28,419 bases of DNA from Stagnihabitans sp038323315 (lineage in GTDB: Bacteria; Pseudomonadota; Alphaproteobacteria; Rhodobacterales; Rhodobacteraceae), in contig JBBQGU010000009.1 of assembly GCA_038323315.1 (NCBI GenBank), positions 1-28,419 of the forward strand. Direction: 5' to 3'. The translations under genes were made by a program, and so were the position numbers. Shown piece after piece: positions 1 through 7,365 of the stretch (position 1 is its first letter; each line of letters begins with the position of its first letter). The notes beneath the pieces were generated by a model. It searched no databases, was not told where the DNA came from, and saw only the letters and a program-made list of their open reading frames with translations.

Positions 1-91
1 ATCTACACTCCGAACCACCCAAGCATGGGAGCCTCCAGCCAACCCCACCTGTCCCGCCAACCCAAGATCAACCCACCCCAGCCGCGCCGGG

Positions 92-120
92 TTGACTGTT
101 GCGCTGCCCTGCCTCTTGAT
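92..120 (+). promoter_or_regulatory. Possible sigma70-type promoter of the kinase/PLP-enzyme unit
   Basis: TTGACT at 92-97 is followed after 17 bases by CTTGAT at 115-120, and the first gene starts 26 bases further on. The -35 element is good and the -10 element is poor, so this is a candidate only. The rest of 1-146 shows no gene that I can support. Confidence 0.25.
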
Positions 121-146
121 GCTCCCTGACAATCCCAAGGCCCGAA

Positions 147-1142
147 ATGACAGATCAAATCCTCGGCTCCAGCCTCTCCACCCCGCCCCCTGTCCTGACT
201 TTGGCCCAGGCAGCAGGCCTCGCCGAGCATCATTTCGGCGTCACCGGCGACCTCAGCCCCCTGACGTCCGAGCGTGACCTGAACTTCCGGCTGACCACCC
301 CCCACCAAACCTGTGTCCTGAAACTCGCCAACGCCGCCGAACCGCCGCAGGTCACCGCCTTCCAGACCCTAGCTTTGCTGCACCTGTCGCACAGCCCGCT
401 ACCCGTTCCCCGCGTGATCCCCACCCTGCAAGGCACCACCGAGGCCGAAACCCCTCATGGCATCCTGCGCCTGCTGACCTGGCTGCACGGCCATCCCCAG
501 CACCTGACCCCCCGCAGCCTGACCCAATGCGCCGCGATGGGCCAGGCCGCCGCCCGGCTGACGCTGGCCTTGCAAGGCTTCCACCACGCCGCCGCCGATC
601 ATGTCCTGCAATGGGACATCAAACAGGCCTCGGCCCTGCGCCCCCTGTTGCCCTTTATCACCAACGACCTGCGCCCGCTTGCCACCGAAACCCTCGACCG
701 TTTCGACCGCGACGTGGCCCTGCACCTCCCCCACCTCCGCGCCCAAGTCGTCCATAACGACCTGAACCCGCATAACGTCCTCGTCGACCCGCAGGACCCG
801 TCCAGGATCACCGGCATCCTTGATTTCGGCGATATGGTCCTGACGCCGCTTATCTGCGACGCCGCCGTCGCCGCCTCCTACCAAATCGACCCCGGCAATG
901 CCCGAACCAGCCTGCAAACCTTTGCCGCCGCCTATCACGCCACCTTGCCGCTGACCGCGCAAGAGGCTGCCCTGCTGCCCGACCTGACCGCCACCCGGAT
1001 GCTGACGACCCTTGCCATCGCCTCGGCCCGCGCTGCGCGGTATCCAGACAACGCCGCCTATATCCTGCGCAACGTCCCCACCGCCGCCGCAGGCCTGCAG
1101 GCCCTCGCCGACGCCCCCCGCCAGATATTGGAGCTGTCATGA
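147..1142 (+). CDS. Phosphotransferase of the APH/choline-kinase fold, hydroxylysine-kinase-like
   Basis: This 331-residue cytoplasmic kinase has the protein-kinase-like fold used on small alcohols and amines. Visible motifs are a nucleotide-binding lysine (K59 in VLKLAN), the catalytic loop HNDLNPHN (H203-N210, base D205) and the metal-binding DFGD (D226-D229). The start is supported by AAGG six bases upstream. Its stop overlaps the start of the next gene as ATGA (1139-1142), so the two are probably translationally coupled. The partner is a class III PLP enzyme. The same pairing of an APH kinase with an AGXT2L-type phospho-lyase is known for 5-hydroxylysine and phosphoethanolamine breakdown, so a hydroxy-amine kinase is more likely than antibiotic resistance. 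The true substrate cannot be read from the sequence; homoserine-type or other amino-alcohol kinases are alternatives. Confidence 0.85.
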   Translation: MTDQILGSSLSTPPPVLTLAQAAGLAEHHFGVTGDLSPLTSERDLNFRLTTPHQTCVLKLANAAEPPQVTAFQTLALLHLSHSPLPVPRVIPTLQGTTEAETPHGILRLLTWLHGHPQHLTPRSLTQCAAMGQAAARLTLALQGFHHAAADHVLQWDIKQASALRPLLPFITNDLRPLATETLDRFDRDVALHLPHLRAQVVHNDLNPHNVLVDPQDPSRITGILDFGDMVLTPLICDAAVAASYQIDPGNARTSLQTFAAAYHATLPLTAQEAALLPDLTATRMLTTLAIASARAARYPDNAAYILRNVPTAAAGLQALADAPRQILELS

Positions 1143-2422
1143 CCGCGCAAACCATGGTCAACGCCTATACCCCGGGCCTCGGTCATCTGACGCCCGAGGA
1201 TGAGGCTCGCATCGCCCGCCGCACCCGCCTTTTTGGTCCGGCCTACCGGCTGTTCTACGAAACCCCGGTGCATTTCGTGCGGGGGCAGGGGGTCTGGCTG
1301 TACGATGCCGACGGCCACGCCTATCTGGATTGCTACAACAACGTGGCCTCCCTCGGCCATTGCCACCCCCATGTGACCGAGGCGACCGCCCGCCAATCCG
1401 CCCTTTATGCCAGCCATACCCGCTACCTGCATGACACCGTGCTGGACTATGCCGAGCGTCTGCTGGCCACCTTTCCGCCCGATCTGTGCCACGTCATGTT
1501 CACCTGCACCGGGTCCGAGGCGAACGATCTGGCCCTGCGCATAGCCTTTGCCCATACCGGCGGCACCGGGGTTATCGTGACCGCGAATGCCTATCACGGC
1601 GTCACCCAATCCACCGCCAGCCTGTCGCCCAGCCTTGGCGCGGGTGTGAACCTCGGCGCCCATATCCGTACCATCCCGGCCCCCGCCGACCCCGCCCGCT
1701 TTGCCGCCGATGTGGCACAGGCTGCCCAGGACCTGATCCGCCACGGCATCCAGCCCGCCGCCCTGCTGGTCGACACGATCTTCTCCTCGGACGGCGTCCA
1801 TGCCGACCCCGCAGGCTTCCTCGCCCCCGCAGCCGAGGCGATCCGCGCCGTGGGCGGTCTGTTCATCGCCGACGAGGTTCAACCCGGTTTCGGCCGCACC
1901 GGCGACACCTTCTGGGGCTTTCAGCGCCATGGCATCGTCCCGGACATGGTCTCGATGGGCAAACCGATGGGCAACGGCTATCCGGTTGCGGGTCTGGTCC
2001 TGCAGCCCCGCGTGGTCGCGGCTTTCGGGGCCAAGGCGCGCTACTTCAACACCTTTGGCGGCAATGCCGTCGCCGCCGCCACCGCGATGGCGGTGCTGGA
2101 GGTGATCGAGGCCGAAAACCTGCAAGCCAACGCCGCCCGCATCGGTGCCCTGTTCCGCGATGGGCTTCTAAGCCTCGCCCACAGCCATGACAGCCTTGGC
2201 CCCCTGCGGTCCGCAGGCCTGTTCCTCGGTCAGGACATCGTGACGGATGGCCAGCCCGACCGCCTCAAGGCCGCGCAGATCGTCAACCGCCTGCGCGATA
2301 ACCGCATCCTCATCTCGGCCACCGGCGCACAGGGCCATGTCCTGAAAATTCGCCCGCCCCTGGTCTTTACCGCCGCCAATGTCGACCAATTCCTGCACGG
2401 CCTGACCGAGGCGCTGCGCTAA
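1139..2422 (+). CDS. Class III PLP-dependent aminotransferase/phospho-lyase family enzyme
   Basis: This 427-residue fold-type I PLP enzyme is of normal family length. Features seen are the phosphate-binding GSEA (G125-A128), the ring-stacking YHG (Y152-G154), IADEVQ with D245 contacting the pyridine nitrogen, the Schiff-base lysine K275 in SMGKPMGNGYP, and NTFGGN (T305 region) from the partner subunit. The family contains omega-aminotransferases and also the phospho-lyases acting on ethanolamine phosphate and 5-phosphohydroxylysine, which release phosphate and ammonia to give an aldehyde. The coupled kinase directly upstream (ATGA overlap) favours the phospho-lyase reading, but this is inference from context. 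The start at 1139 also leaves the N-terminal segment at normal length. The gene ends 15 bases before the convergent dehydrogenase gene, with no obvious terminator between them. Confidence 0.85.
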   Translation: MTAQTMVNAYTPGLGHLTPEDEARIARRTRLFGPAYRLFYETPVHFVRGQGVWLYDADGHAYLDCYNNVASLGHCHPHVTEATARQSALYASHTRYLHDTVLDYAERLLATFPPDLCHVMFTCTGSEANDLALRIAFAHTGGTGVIVTANAYHGVTQSTASLSPSLGAGVNLGAHIRTIPAPADPARFAADVAQAAQDLIRHGIQPAALLVDTIFSSDGVHADPAGFLAPAAEAIRAVGGLFIADEVQPGFGRTGDTFWGFQRHGIVPDMVSMGKPMGNGYPVAGLVLQPRVVAAFGAKARYFNTFGGNAVAAATAMAVLEVIEAENLQANAARIGALFRDGLLSLAHSHDSLGPLRSAGLFLGQDIVTDGQPDRLKAAQIVNRLRDNRILISATGAQGHVLKIRPPLVFTAANVDQFLHGLTEALR

Positions 2423-2437
2423 GGCCCTGCGCGGCGA

Positions 2438-3340
2438 TCAAGGCGCTTCTTTCAGCCCATTGGCCCGCGCGATAAAGTCCGACAGATGCGGCACGTAATC
2501 CGTCGCACCATCACCACCCCCCGCCACCGCCAAGGCAAACGAGTTCTTCACCGCACTCGCCATCGGCGTCACCACCGTCGCCGCATTCGCCATCGACTCG
2601 ACATAGCGCATGTCCTTGTAGGCGTTGTTCAGGCTGAACTTGTGCGCCTCGCGGTTGCCCTCCAACGCATATCCCATGAAGGTCTGATAGAACCCGCAAT
2701 CCATCCGCCCGCCCCGGATGACCTTGTCGAAATTGGCGACCGGGATGCCGACCTTGCGCGACAGCGCCAACGCCTCGGAATACAGGGCTGCATAGCCCAG
2801 CGACAGAAAGTTGTTCAGCAGCTTCATCTTGTGCCCATCGCCCAGCGCACCGATATGAACGATCTTGCCAGCCCAAGTCGCAATCACCGGACGCACGCGG
2901 TCGAACAGCTCGGGCGTCGCGCCCACCATGCAATCCAGCGTCCCCTCCCACGCCTCTTTCGGCGTGCGGCTTAGCGGCGCGTCCACCAGATGCACGCCAA
3001 CCTCGGCCAAATCAGCGGCCAGTTGCAGCGTCACCGTCGGATCACTGGTCGAACAATCCACGATCACCGTCCCTGCCGCCAATGCAGGCTTCAACGCCGC
3101 CACCGTCGCCGCCACCTCGGGCGAGCCGGTCAGGCACAGGAAAATCATCGAACACGACCGCGCCATAGCCTCCATCGACGCCGCCTCGACCGCACCCCGC
3201 GCCACCAGATCCTCCAACGGTTTGCGGTTTCGGTGCGCGATGACGGTCAGGGCATAGCCCTTTTCGACGATGTTCTTGGCCATCCCCTGGCCCATCAGCC
3301 CGATGCCGACAAAGCCTACAGTCTCAGTGGTTTGTGTCAT
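2438..3340 (-). CDS. NAD(P)-dependent dehydrogenase of the 3-hydroxyisobutyrate dehydrogenase family, likely tetronate 2-dehydrogenase
   Basis: This 300-residue beta-hydroxyacid dehydrogenase has an N-terminal Rossmann motif GFVGIGLMG (G9-G17), the substrate loop DAPLSRTPKEAWEGTL (D120-L135) and the catalytic lysine K173 in GHKMKLLNN, inside the family pattern GxxxKxxxN. It opens toward otnC and otnK on the same strand, 21 bases from otnC, so its expected job is oxidation of a tetronate such as L-threonate to the 2-oxo acid (LtnD role). One feature argues for caution: the usual SGG after DAP is replaced by SRT. As I recall the sequence, the sulfolactaldehyde reductase YihU has a similar GRT followed by KLINN, and the arginine there binds an anionic group. 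The family assignment is firm, while the substrate is inferred from neighbours. The ribosome-binding site is weak. Confidence 0.8.
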   Translation of the reverse strand: MTQTTETVGFVGIGLMGQGMAKNIVEKGYALTVIAHRNRKPLEDLVARGAVEAASMEAMARSCSMIFLCLTGSPEVAATVAALKPALAAGTVIVDCSTSDPTVTLQLAADLAEVGVHLVDAPLSRTPKEAWEGTLDCMVGATPELFDRVRPVIATWAGKIVHIGALGDGHKMKLLNNFLSLGYAALYSEALALSRKVGIPVANFDKVIRGGRMDCGFYQTFMGYALEGNREAHKFSLNNAYKDMRYVESMANAATVVTPMASAVKNSFALAVAGGGDGATDYVPHLSDFIARANGLKEAP

Positions 3341-3361
3341 GGTACGTCCGTTCTTGGCGTT

Positions 3362-4003
3362 TCAGGAAAGGTTGAAGCGTTGGCGCAGGTCCGTCACCTG
3401 TTCCGGTGTCAGCGTGCGCAAGGCATGGTTTTGCAGCATCAGGAAAAGCTTTGCCGTCTCTTCCAGTTCTTCCGTGGCATATTGGGCGTTGGCAAGGCTG
3501 GTGCCCGCCACAACCGGCCCGTGATTGGCCAAAAGCACGGCGTGGTGCTGGCTGGCCAACGCCTTGACCGCATGCGCCAGATCAGGATCGCCCGGCGCGA
3601 AATAGGGCACCAGCGGCAGGCGACCGACGCGCATGATGTAATAGGCCGTCAACGCGGGCAGCACGTCGTTCGGGTCCACATCGCGCAGGATGCTGACCGC
3701 CGTGGCATGGCTGGAATGCAGATGCACCACGGCGGCAGCGTCGCGCCGCTCGCCATACATGGCCATGTGCAGAAAGGATTCCTTGGTGGGCTGATCACCC
3801 GAAATCAGCCGCCCCGTGGCATCCATACGCGACAACCGCGCCGGGTCCAGCGCCCCCATCGACACATTGGTCGGCGTCATCAACCAGCCGCCATCCGCCA
3901 ACCTGACCGAGATGTTCCCGCTCGATCCCGCCGTCAGCCCCCGGTTGAACAGCGAGGCACCAACCTTGCAAATGTCATCCCTGATGCGGGCCTCGTCAGA
4001 CAT
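3362..4003 (-). CDS. otnC: 3-oxo-tetronate 4-phosphate decarboxylase, class II aldolase/adducin family
   Basis: This 213-residue zinc-dependent enzyme shows the class II aldolase signature in order: GLTAGSSGNIS (22-32) for phosphate binding, the catalytic acid E75 in TKES, zinc ligands H94 and H96 in HLHSSH, and H161 in ANHG. Length matches OtnC and L-fuculose-phosphate aldolase relatives. The start codon lies inside the end of otnK (8-base overlap at 3996-4003), which indicates one operon and fixes the pairing with the 3-oxo-tetronate kinase. In the known pathway OtnC decarboxylates 3-oxo-tetronate 4-phosphate to dihydroxyacetone phosphate. Sequence alone cannot separate it from other class II aldolases; the kinase, isomerase and dehydrogenase next to it make the decarboxylase role likely. 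Confidence 0.85.
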   Translation of the reverse strand: MSDEARIRDDICKVGASLFNRGLTAGSSGNISVRLADGGWLMTPTNVSMGALDPARLSRMDATGRLISGDQPTKESFLHMAMYGERRDAAAVVHLHSSHATAVSILRDVDPNDVLPALTAYYIMRVGRLPLVPYFAPGDPDLAHAVKALASQHHAVLLANHGPVVAGTSLANAQYATEELEETAKLFLMLQNHALRTLTPEQVTDLRQRFNLS

Positions 4004-5273
4004 CGCCCGGTTCCAGCAGCGCCCAGGCCTTCAGAAAGAAATCCGCCGTTCCAAAGTTGCCAGACTTCAACGCCAGCGCCAGATCATGCCGACCCGCGCC
4101 GCGCGTCCACGGCACACCGGGGTCAATCTCTGGCCCGATCTCCAACGCCACCACCCCCAAAGCCGCCACCACCGCACCCGAGGTTTCGCCCCCCGCGATC
4201 AGGAACCGCGCAAACCCCGCATCGCACAACTGCACGGCAATCGCGGCCAGCGCAGTCTCGACCAACGCCCCCGATTCATGCTGCCCGATCCGGCTCTGGA
4301 TCGCCCGCAACGCCTCGGGCTCCGCGCTGGAATAAATCAGCGGCGTCGCGCCTTCCGGCTGCGCAATGGCCCAGGCGGCCACATCAGCGGCGGTCTGACT
4401 GCCCTCCGCCAGCTTGCCCACGTCTAACGCAAAGGTCGGCAGACCAGCCGCCTCAGCCGCCGCAATCTGGTTGCGCGTGGCCAGCGAACACGACCCCGCC
4501 AGAATCGCACTGCGCCCGGCGGGGGCAGCCATCGTCGTCTGTGCCACCCGCGCCACCACCTTGCCCGCGCGAACAAAGTTTGCAGCCAAGCCCAGCGCAA
4601 TCCCCGACCCGCCCGTCACCAGCCGCATGTCCGAACAGGCCGCCCCCAGCGTCAGCAGATCGGCATTGGTCAAAGTATCCACGATCAGAATGCGATGCCC
4701 CTGCGCATATTCCGCGGCCATGGCGTTGCGCACCGCCTTTTCCCCGGCCAAGATCGTCGTAATCTCGACCAGCCCCACCGACAGCGCCGTCTGCCGCCCC
4801 ATGACCCGCACCAGATCGGCATCCCGCATCGGGTTCAGCGGATGGTCCTTCAATGGGCTGTCGGACAGCAACTGCTGGCCCACGAACAGATGCCCCTTAT
4901 AGGTGGTGCGCCCGGCTGCCGGAAACGACGGGCAGGCAATCGTCACCGCCACCCCAAGCTCTGTCATCAACGCCTCGGCCACCGGCCCGATATTGCCCGC
5001 ATCGGTGGAATCGAAGGTCGAGCAATACTTGAACAAGATCTGCTCCGCCCCGCCCGCCACCAGGGCCCGCGCTGCAGCAACCGACATCGCCACCGCGTCA
5101 CTTGCCGGAATCGAGCGCGATTTCAGGGCAATGACCACCGCATCCGCCTGCGGCAGGGCCATCCCCATGCCCGGCAGACCGATCACCTGAACCGTCCGCA
5201 ACCCCTCGCGCGACAGCATAAGGCACAGGTCCGTCGCGCCCGTGATGTCATCGGCCACAGCACCAATCAGCAA
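3996..5273 (-). CDS. otnK: 3-oxo-tetronate kinase, four-carbon acid sugar kinase family
   Basis: The protein is 425 residues when started at TTG 5273. Relatives begin with a short strand followed by DDxTGA, and here that gives MLIGAVADDITGATD with D8, D9 and D15. GGAGGGG lies about ten bases upstream of this TTG. The reading frame stays open to another TTG at 5333 (445 residues), and two GTG codons lie in between, so the start is uncertain. The C-terminal half has the glycine-rich nucleotide-binding segment AGGETSGAVV and a closing KSGNFG motif typical of the family. It would phosphorylate 3-oxo-tetronate at O4 using ATP in the cytoplasm. It overlaps otnC by 8 bases and is divergent from otnI, so the four pathway genes are on two opposing transcripts. 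Confidence 0.85.
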   Translation of the reverse strand: MLIGAVADDITGATDLCLMLSREGLRTVQVIGLPGMGMALPQADAVVIALKSRSIPASDAVAMSVAAARALVAGGAEQILFKYCSTFDSTDAGNIGPVAEALMTELGVAVTIACPSFPAAGRTTYKGHLFVGQQLLSDSPLKDHPLNPMRDADLVRVMGRQTALSVGLVEITTILAGEKAVRNAMAAEYAQGHRILIVDTLTNADLLTLGAACSDMRLVTGGSGIALGLAANFVRAGKVVARVAQTTMAAPAGRSAILAGSCSLATRNQIAAAEAAGLPTFALDVGKLAEGSQTAADVAAWAIAQPEGATPLIYSSAEPEALRAIQSRIGQHESGALVETALAAIAVQLCDAGFARFLIAGGETSGAVVAALGVVALEIGPEIDPGVPWTRGAGRHDLALALKSGNFGTADFFLKAWALLEPGDV

Positions 5274-5528
5274 TTGTCCGTTCCCCTCCACCACGACCCG
5301 GGAAAGACCCCCGCCACTGGCACCGTCTGTCAAAATTTCCGCAAGTTTCCACTTTTATCAAGCAGATGTACGCACTTGTTTTGGCCATTGTCGTAGGTTA
5401 ACGATGTTGTGGCAACGCTACCATCCACGCTTCAAGAACACAAGATCACGCATGACACCCGGCGCGCCCACCCCTGCGTCGTGATGATGACACAACCGTC
5501 TGGCCTTCTGCGCCGGGATCGAGGAACA
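5274..5528. promoter_or_regulatory. Divergent intergenic region between otnK and otnI
   Basis: This region must carry promoters for both directions. An imperfect 18-base element at 5408-5425 (TGTGGCAACGCTACCATC) matches 13 of 18 positions of the better palindrome at 8161-8178 and could be a weak site for the same regulator. On the minus strand TTGATA is followed after 17 bases by AAATTT, a weak promoter candidate for otnK. Nothing else stands out. Confidence 0.35.
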
Positions 5529-6299
5529 ATGCCGCGTTTCGCCGCCAACCTGACCATGATGTTCAACGAGGTCGCCTTTGCCGACCGCTTTGCCGCCGCT
5601 GCCAAGGCCGGTTTTGACGCCGTGGAATACCTGTTCCCCTATGCGCTCGACCCCGGCCTGATTGCCGAGGCGTTGCGCCAAAACAAACTCACTCAGGCCC
5701 TGTTCAACCTGCCCCCCGGCGATTGGGCGGCGGGCGAGCGTGGGCTGGCCGTCTTGCCCGGCCGCGAACAAGATTTCCGCGCCTCGGTCCAGACCGCCCT
5801 GATCTACGCCGCCGCCACCAAGGTCGCCCGCGTCCATATGATGAGCGGCCATGGCGACAGCACCGATCCCACCACCCGCGCCCGCTACCGCGACGCCCTC
5901 GCCCATCTGTGCGACAAGGCCGGAGAGGCCGGGTTGGACGTGGTGATCGAGCCGATCAACCGCCGCGACATGCCGGGCTATTTTCTGAACGATTTCAACA
6001 TGGCGGCGGGTATCATCAGCGACATGCAACGCCCCAATCTGAAACTGCAATTCGACATCTACCATCGTCAGATCCTCCACGGCGACGTGATGATGGGCCT
6101 GCGCCAGATGATGCCGCTGATCGGCCATGTGCAAATTGCCTCGGTTCCGCTGCGAAACGAACCCGGCACCGGCGAACTGGACGACCCCCGCATCCTGCGC
6201 GAGTTGGACCTGCTGCTCTATACTGGCTTTGTCGGCTGCGAATACCGGCCAGCGGGGGAAACCGTGGCCGGATTGGGCTGGCTGGACGCCTTCCGCTAG
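5529..6299 (+). CDS. otnI: 2-oxo-tetronate isomerase, hydroxypyruvate isomerase family
   Basis: This 256-residue TIM-barrel sugar isomerase of the Hyi/OtnI group has the usual family length. The start ATG has GAGGA five bases upstream; the frame is open further upstream to 5409, but that extension lacks family features. Expected metal and catalytic residues are visible: E141 in VIEPINRRD, D176 in FDIYH with H179, and E238 in GCEYRP. In tetronate breakdown OtnI moves the oxo group from C2 to C3, linking the dehydrogenase with otnK and otnC. It is divergently transcribed from those genes. Hydroxypyruvate isomerase activity is the main alternative. The stop codon TAG lies in a CTAG that is also the stop of the convergent aldo/keto reductase gene. 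Confidence 0.85.
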   Translation: MPRFAANLTMMFNEVAFADRFAAAAKAGFDAVEYLFPYALDPGLIAEALRQNKLTQALFNLPPGDWAAGERGLAVLPGREQDFRASVQTALIYAAATKVARVHMMSGHGDSTDPTTRARYRDALAHLCDKAGEAGLDVVIEPINRRDMPGYFLNDFNMAAGIISDMQRPNLKLQFDIYHRQILHGDVMMGLRQMMPLIGHVQIASVPLRNEPGTGELDDPRILRELDLLLYTGFVGCEYRPAGETVAGLGWLDAFR

Positions 6300-7351
6300 G
6301 GCGCAGCAAAATCGCGGTGCAACGCCAGGTCAGCCTCGCTGAACCGGTCGCTCGCAAAGTTGTGCTGATGCCAATAGGGATAGATCAGCGGCACCGCACT
6401 GACCGCGTTCAGCCGGCTCAACTCGTCTTCGGTCAGCTTCAACCCCACGGCGGCAAAGTTGTCCCTGAACTGCGCCTCGTTCCGCCCACCGACCACCAGC
6501 GACGCCACCGCAGGCCGCCCCAGCAGCCATGCCAGCGCAATCTGCGCCGCCGAAACGCCCCGCGCCTCGCCGATCGCCACCAGCACCTCGACGATATCCC
6601 ACAGCTTTTCCACATTGCGGATCGGCGGTTCGGTCCAGCCCGCAAACTGGCGCGAACCTTCCGGCGTCGCCTGCCCGCGCCGGTGCTTGCCTGTCAACAG
6701 ACCACCAGCCAGCGGGCTCCACACCAACACCCCCAACCCCTGATCGACCGAGATCGGCAGCAATTCATATTCGGCCTCGCGCGCCTCCAACGTGTAATGG
6801 ATCTGCTGGGTCACAAAGCGCGGACGGCGCTCACGGTCGCTGGCGGCCAGCGATTTCATGACATGCCAGCCGGAATAGTTGGAACAGCCGATATAGCGCA
6901 CCTTGCCATGCTGCACCAAGGTGTCCAGCGCCGCCAGCTGTTCCTCGACCGGCGTCGTGCCATCCCATTCGTGCACGTAGTAAATGTCGATATGGTCGGT
7001 CCGCAGCCGCTTCAGGCTTTTCTCGCATTCCCGGATCAGATGCAGGCGCGACGCCCCCTCGTCATTCGGCCCGGTCCCCGTGCGCATCCGCGCCTTCGAT
7101 GTGACCAGAACCTGATCCCGCCGCCCCTCCAGCACCTCGCCCAAAATCTCCTCGGCCAGACCGTTGGAATACATGTTTGCACAGTCAATGACGTTGACGC
7201 CGTTGTCGATGCACAGGTCCACCAGCTGGCGCGCCTCGGCCACGCCCTGCTGCCCGACCATCGCAAAGGGGCCGGTACCGCCAAAGGTGAATGTGCCCAT
7301 TGTCAGGACCGAGACTTTCAGACCTGACCGGCCAAGTGTTCTATATTCCAT
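6296..7351 (-). CDS. Aldo/keto reductase
   Basis: This 351-residue NADPH-dependent aldo/keto reductase has a TIM barrel with the catalytic tetrad at D56, Y61 (in IDCANMY), K86 (TSKAR) and H127 (YYVHEWD). The usual DTAxxY is altered to DCANMY, which keeps the Asp and Tyr. The start at 7351 (MEYRTLGRSGLKVS) has AGAGGG upstream and fits the family. An in-frame ATG at 7369 overlaps the stop of the upstream racemase-like gene as ATGA and would add six residues, so translational coupling through 7369 is possible. It is in one operon with that gene and close to the tetronate and LacI genes, so a sugar or sugar-acid aldehyde is the likely substrate, though none can be named. The gene ends in a CTAG shared with otnI. 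Confidence 0.85.
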   Translation of the reverse strand: MEYRTLGRSGLKVSVLTMGTFTFGGTGPFAMVGQQGVAEARQLVDLCIDNGVNVIDCANMYSNGLAEEILGEVLEGRRDQVLVTSKARMRTGTGPNDEGASRLHLIRECEKSLKRLRTDHIDIYYVHEWDGTTPVEEQLAALDTLVQHGKVRYIGCSNYSGWHVMKSLAASDRERRPRFVTQQIHYTLEAREAEYELLPISVDQGLGVLVWSPLAGGLLTGKHRRGQATPEGSRQFAGWTEPPIRNVEKLWDIVEVLVAIGEARGVSAAQIALAWLLGRPAVASLVVGGRNEAQFRDNFAAVGLKLTEDELSRLNAVSAVPLIYPYWHQHNFASDRFSEADLALHRDFAAP

Positions 7352-7365
7352 ATTTCCCTCTTTTT

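Noticed and set aside
147..1142. Aminoglycoside resistance gene
   Set aside because: The fold is shared, but the tight coupling to a PLP enzyme and the hydroxylysine-kinase-like motif context make a metabolic kinase more likely.
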